A stretch of 44,641 nt of DNA, from NCBI GenBank assembly GCA_938027685.1, contig CALJAM010000037.1, positions 1 through 44,641 on the forward strand, in the 5' to 3' direction. A model generated the notes under the pieces. It searched no databases and was not told where the DNA came from. It saw only the letters and a list, made by a program, of their open reading frames with translations. Shown here in pieces: positions 41,231 through 44,641 of this stretch (positions are counted from its first letter, which is position 1; each line of letters starts with the position of its first letter). A program made the position numbers and the translations under genes. The stretch comes from an uncultured Bryobacteraceae bacterium. GTDB taxonomy: Bacteria > Acidobacteriota > Terriglobia > Bryobacterales > Bryobacteraceae.

Positions 41231-42899
41231 CATCGGAAATGCAATACGCTGCTGGCGCCGAGGTCGGAGAGGAGAAGGGTGGGAGACGCCGCGCCCGTTT
41301 CCGAGAGCGGCCCGACGGATCGGTCCCACCGTTAGCTGGGGTAGTCCTCATGCAGGCGTGGGCTTGCTACTAGGCTCGGTGAGGCGGCCGCGGCCTTTAC
41401 TGGCGAGCCTGGCCCCTACCTCGCAAGCACCCTGCGGGCAGAACGGCCGGCGAGCGGCGTATTCTGCTGCCGAAGCTCGGGTCTGAAGTCCCCTACCATA
41501 GCGCAACCCGCATGGATGGAACAGCGAGCCTCCGCGATCTCTTATCGAACAAGGATTCACCGGGCTGCGGGAGCTCCCTTGGCTCGGCACTGGGAGGGCT
41601 TGAACCGGCGATTTCTCGCCGGAAGCGAAACCCGCCCGTCCAACCGGGCCTCGTGGAGAGGGAACCCTAGGAAAATCGGGATGGGGCGCGGGACACCTCC
41701 TTGGCAGGCCGTTCGGCGAGCCTACAGCAGGCCGATTCGGTGGCGGCACTGCGATTCCCGAGGCGCCGGTAGCGGAACGTAAGGCGAAACTGCCACGCGG
41801 CCGGCTGGTGTATGCGCGGAGGTCAGCTAGCGGCCGAAGGCGGCAGGATCATCCCGCGATCGTAGCAGCGCTGCTATCGGTCGGGCCTCGGCGGAGCGTG
41901 TTCACACGATCGGTCCAGGCGCTGGTGCCCCGCTGCCGAGGGTTGCCGGCCGGTGACAGAGGAAAGCCTTCCGCGGGCGGTTCACTCGTAAGCTGCTCGA
42001 AAAGAGGCGGCTCGGCTAAGCCAAAGAACGCCGGCTCGTGTGCGGCTTTACCGGGGCGGATCCCGGGCGATGCTCCCACGTGAGGCTGCTTACCCCGGGA
42101 GGGCCGCCGGCCTGCGTCCGCACGGTTCATGAGTTTGTCGATAAAGCTCTTCAGGCATTCGGCTCGATACTTATTGATAAGTGCTACAAAAAATTGGTCT
42201 CGCAAAGTCGGAAGCAGCGTCGGACGGCCGTGTCGGAATGCGGGTAAGAATTTGTCAACGAATTCTTGAGGAGAGGCGTCAGATTTCGAGTCGCGGGAAC
42301 TTTTCTGATCGCGGCCCTGGCTCTCGGCGCGAACAGAAAGCCGGCTGCCTGGGCGCAGAAGCTGCCCTCCGCCGTGAGGAGAGCAGTCGGCTTTAACTGG
42401 TGTTCTCGCGGGGCTGGGCCGCGTGAGGTTGGGCGAAGCGCGGACCTGCGCGTGGCTGTGACGTGCTGGCGGCCCCGGGCCTGTGCCCGATCCGCAACCC
42501 TCGCCTGCACATCGCCCAGGACGGCAAGTGCGCCAGAGGCACTTCGACACCTGGCGGACCCGCGTCGCGATAAGCGAGCGATGACATCGTCCTCTGCGTC
42601 TCGCCGTCGCCGGCCGCTGCCGCCTGCTGTGTCGCGCGCCATGCAGGATCTCGAAAACCGCAGGGGCGCGTCGCTTTCTTCACAGCCGTCTCGTGTCGGA
42701 CGAGCGAGCGCAGGCTGGCCTAATATCGCGTAACCCGGCAGCATGCAGAAGCCGCTTCCCTCGCCGTCGGCTGCTAACGGGTTCTATCCGTGCCTGCGAG
42801 GCCGCCGCCAAGGATTAGGATCGCAGCTACCTCGGCACCGCCCGCCTCCGAAAGCGCCATGGTTGCCGATCTCTCACGCTTCGAAGCACGTTCGAGATC
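41231..42899. other. 1.7-kb stretch without intact genes, probable IS graveyard
   Basis: No complete coding frame with coding character is visible. Short blocks around 42120-42270 (GAGTTTGTCGATAAAG near 42129 and, inverted, GAATTCGTTGACAAATTC ending near 42262) resemble weak terminal inverted repeats and the IS ends described at 264 and 11219. No RNA gene recognised. Confidence 0.4.
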
Positions 42900-43838
42900 T
42901 CAAGGATCCCGCCGCCGCGACTCACCTGCGAAGAGTTCTTCGGAACGGCCCAGTTGCTCAATGACCTCCACGAGCCGGCGATAAACAGGCGCGGCCTGGC
43001 TCGCGCCGCTCGCCAACTTGCCCGCTGCCACGGCGGCTCGCGCCAACCGCACCAACACCTCCGCGACTGCACACTCGGGGATGCCGCTCACCTTCGTTCC
43101 GCGGTAGTTACTTAGGATCGCCTGAATGGCCTTGGGCAGCCGCTTGGCGTCCACTGTCCCATCCGCCAGTAGATAAGGGAGCTTCCACGTCCGCCAGTCC
43201 GAGGCGTCGCCCGCGTAAGCAAAACAGAAAGCTGGCAACTTGTACCTTGGGTGGAGCAGGCCCTGCACGGCCCTTGCAGGATCCGTGCCCCCGGTGGCTC
43301 CGGTCGCAGGCTCCGCGACCCATCGAACCGTGACTCCTTCCGGCCGGCGGTAAATCCCGTGCACGCTCAGCCACCAGAGGGCCTCGGGCGGTTCCGACGT
43401 CGCCAGCGAAACCAGCACCCGGTCGGTGAGACCTCCCGAGTGCAGATCGGCCGCATACAACATTCCACCGTCGCTCACCGCCAGGCAACGGATCTTTTGC
43501 TCGGAGGCGTAGCGCCTGGCTTGCTCAAGCGCTAGTTCGACGGCATGCCGGTTCCATGCCGGCGATCCCGGGCGCTTGACTTCCACGAGCAGATACTTCA
43601 CCCCGAGCCGGCTGAGCACAAGGTCAGCGTACTTGAGCTGATGGTTAAGGTCCGCCAGAGACCAGTCCAGCACCTGGGTAAAGAAGTCTTCGAGGATGCC
43701 TTCGGCCACCTTCTCGGGGGCGCGTCCGTGGCGAGCCTGCTCGCTCAGCCTCAGCCGACGCTGCTCGAGGAAACGCGGCCAGCTCTGGCGAATTCGTTCA
43801 ACGCACCTGCGGTACGAAGCCAGATGCTCGGCACCCAT
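42900..43838 (-). CDS. PD-(D/E)XK-like nuclease-fold protein, unknown role
   Basis: 312 residues from ATG 43838, the first start that leads into conserved-looking sequence (MGAEHLASYRRCVERIRQSW); the frame continues upstream but with low-complexity Arg/Ser/Pro content. Residues ~50-95 carry a nuclease-like core: ILEDFFTQVLDWSLADLN, then LKYADLVLSRLGVKYLLVEVKRPG. The D...EVK arrangement is the PD-(D/E)XK signature seen in restriction-type and HsdR N-terminal domains. Next comes NRHAVELALEQARRYASEQK and AVSDGGMLYAADL. The second half (~170-312) is unrecognised, ending in helical segments. No methyltransferase, helicase or toxin/antitoxin partner is next to it, and it is flanked by IS remnants. 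A defence or repair role is only a guess. Confidence 0.72.
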   Translation of the reverse strand: MGAEHLASYRRCVERIRQSWPRFLEQRRLRLSEQARHGRAPEKVAEGILEDFFTQVLDWSLADLNHQLKYADLVLSRLGVKYLLVEVKRPGSPAWNRHAVELALEQARRYASEQKIRCLAVSDGGMLYAADLHSGGLTDRVLVSLATSEPPEALWWLSVHGIYRRPEGVTVRWVAEPATGATGGTDPARAVQGLLHPRYKLPAFCFAYAGDASDWRTWKLPYLLADGTVDAKRLPKAIQAILSNYRGTKVSGIPECAVAEVLVRLARAAVAAGKLASGASQAAPVYRRLVEVIEQLGRSEELFAGESRRRDP

Positions 43839-44280
43839 GTTCGACTGAGAGCCGAGGATAGCACAGACGGCTGGGGAGGCTTCGTGCCGGGCGCCTGAAG
43901 CTGGGCTCAAAAGCGGCACCCGTCGCCACCCTTCGGCGCCACTTGATCTTCGGAACTCGAAGGGCCACCCAAACGGGCGGCCCATTTCGGAGGGTTGCGC
44001 AGACGGACGGGTGCGTGAGTCTCTTCGAACGACAGCAAGGCGGCCGACGTAACCGTCTCGCCGGCAGACGGTTGGCAGTGGCACGCGAGGGGCGCCGGTA
44101 GCGGTTCGTCCCAGGAAAGCTGTTTACAACAAATCGTGAGCCGGGCGGGACTCGCACCGGCCCTCCGCTTGAAGAATTCGCGCAGTTACATCGCTAGACT
44201 TACCTCTTCATAGCTTTCTGAATTCGCTGTTGTCTTATTGCATCTGTTGCTTTATCGAAACCGTTACGGCGTTATACTTA
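43839..44280. other. intergenic stretch upstream of the PD-(D/E)XK gene
   Basis: No gene recognised. It contains a half-site CTGTTTACAACAA (44119-44131), similar to one arm of the LacI operators, and AT-rich DNA from about 44170 to 44280, which may hold a promoter. A T-arm-like stretch near 44130-44165 does not fold into a tRNA. Confidence 0.4.
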
Positions 44281-44600
44281 AAAGCTTGCTGAACAAAGAT
44301 GCTTGTAGGAACGGATGACTTACTCGAGAGAGCTTTATTAGAGCGCAGCCAGCCCTCAGAAGCAGGTTGTGCGGCCGTCCGGTCGGCCCGCACGCGCCCC
44401 TCCCAGGCCTTTCGCGGCACTTCTGCGGGGTGCTCGCGGACCCTTACCCCGCCTGAGCCTGCAGCTTGGGCAGGCGCCGGAGATTGTAAGGCGCGGCCGC
44501 AAACTTCACCAGCCGGCTCACCTTGGCCAGCCCGCGCAACTTCGCCTGCTTGAGCCCCGTCACCGAAGTTAGCATCTTGCTGACAAATGCTTCGTGCTAC
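44281..44600 (-). mobile_element. IS5-like element remnant, 3' end
   Basis: The outer end AAGCTTGCTGAACAAAG (44282-44298) and GGATGACTTACTCG (44313-44326) match the copy at 10489. On the minus strand the transposase C-terminus reads VTGLKQAKLRGLAKVSRLVK and then PYNLRRLPKLQAQAG, stop 44444-44446. Upstream of about 44600 similarity is lost. The C-terminal codons (LQAQAG, TAAGGGTCCGCGAGCA) match the window-start copy more closely than the 10667 copy. Confidence 0.65.
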
Positions 44601-44641
44601 CGCGCAGCGTCACGCGGTCCTGCTTTGGTCTTTGCGAAATC

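Noticed and set aside
41570-41620. second T-arm-like stretch (CCGGTTCAAGCCC on the minus strand)
   Set aside because: No cloverleaf could be built around it; probably chance in GC-rich DNA.
41849-42550. 233-residue minus-strand frame containing EFVDKFLPAFRHGRP and INKYRAECLKSFIDKLMNR
   Set aside because: A short central segment looks protein-like, but the flanks are low-complexity and the segment coincides with the weak inverted-repeat block, so I treat it as repeat DNA rather than a gene.
44130-44170. tRNA-like 3' part on the minus strand (GGTGCGAGTCCCGCC followed by CGGCTCA)
   Set aside because: The T-stem does not pair properly and no anticodon arm or acceptor 5' strand is found upstream.
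1-44641. CRISPR arrays, rRNA genes, riboswitches, phage genes
   Set aside because: Looked for regular spaced repeats, conserved rRNA segments, riboswitch-like leaders and phage structural or integrase motifs; none seen.

Overview
The window (about 60% G+C) looks like a chromosome segment of an acidobacterium of the Bryobacterales/Solibacterales type. I infer this from three large Oar-like TonB-dependent receptors that begin with a carboxypeptidase-regulatory-like (CnaB-like) domain, from secreted FG-GAP/VCBS and polysaccharide-degrading proteins, and from two proteins carrying an N-terminal 'LKEY...DP.VRV' domain that I associate with this group. No marker gene (rRNA, ribosomal protein) is present, so the placement is an inference.

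Layout. 1-264: remnants of IS5-like elements. 1104-2399: a secreted two-module protein. 2400-3870: a stretch without recognisable genes. 3871-8848 (minus): TonB-dependent receptor followed 4 nt later by an alpha/alpha-toroid-like secreted hydrolase; divergent from it at 8972 is a membrane-anchored regulator-like protein. 10489-11219: an internally deleted IS5-family element. 11315-12562: an unknown secreted protein. 12621-14834 (minus): FG-GAP/VCBS protein. 15033-18431: second TonB-dependent receptor, followed by a soluble homologue of the regulator-like protein (18473-19612). 19677-26675: a tight eight-gene operon encoding 2-oxoacid dehydrogenase E1 alpha and beta, a free-standing lipoyl protein, three oxidoreductases (Gfo/Idh/MocA, zinc MDR, SDR) and a split transketolase. 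27226-40983 (minus): a LacI-controlled locus of nine genes: LacI repressor, third TonB-dependent receptor, clan GH-A glycosidase, GH115 alpha-glucuronidase, enolase-superfamily dehydratase/racemase, MFS sugar-acid permease with a frameshift, SDR, an unclassified TIM-barrel-like protein and a GH28-like beta-helix protein. 41051-44641: IS256 and IS5 remnants around an orphan PD-(D/E)XK-like protein.

How the parts fit. The minus-strand locus reads as a uptake-and-degradation system for a uronate-decorated plant polysaccharide such as glucuronoxylan or pectin. The receptor imports oligomers, the glycosidases trim them, the MFS permease takes the released sugar acid across the inner membrane, and the enolase-superfamily enzyme and SDR process it. 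Two copies of a TGTAA(A/C)TGTTTACA operator lie directly before the LacI gene and the receptor gene. The plus-strand operon could feed a sugar through dehydrogenation steps into a two-subunit transketolase and an E1/lipoyl acyl-forming system, but E2 catalytic core and E3 are not encoded here.

The least explained signals are: the pair of homologous two-domain regulator-like proteins, each adjacent to a TonB-dependent receptor; an exactly repeated 17-mer (TTAACCGTAAATAACTT) upstream of two genes with a variant ahead of the dehydrogenase operon; the E1/lipoyl/split-transketolase operon; and the enolase-superfamily enzyme with a non-canonical catalytic motif. All functions are read from sequence by eye; no database search was run.
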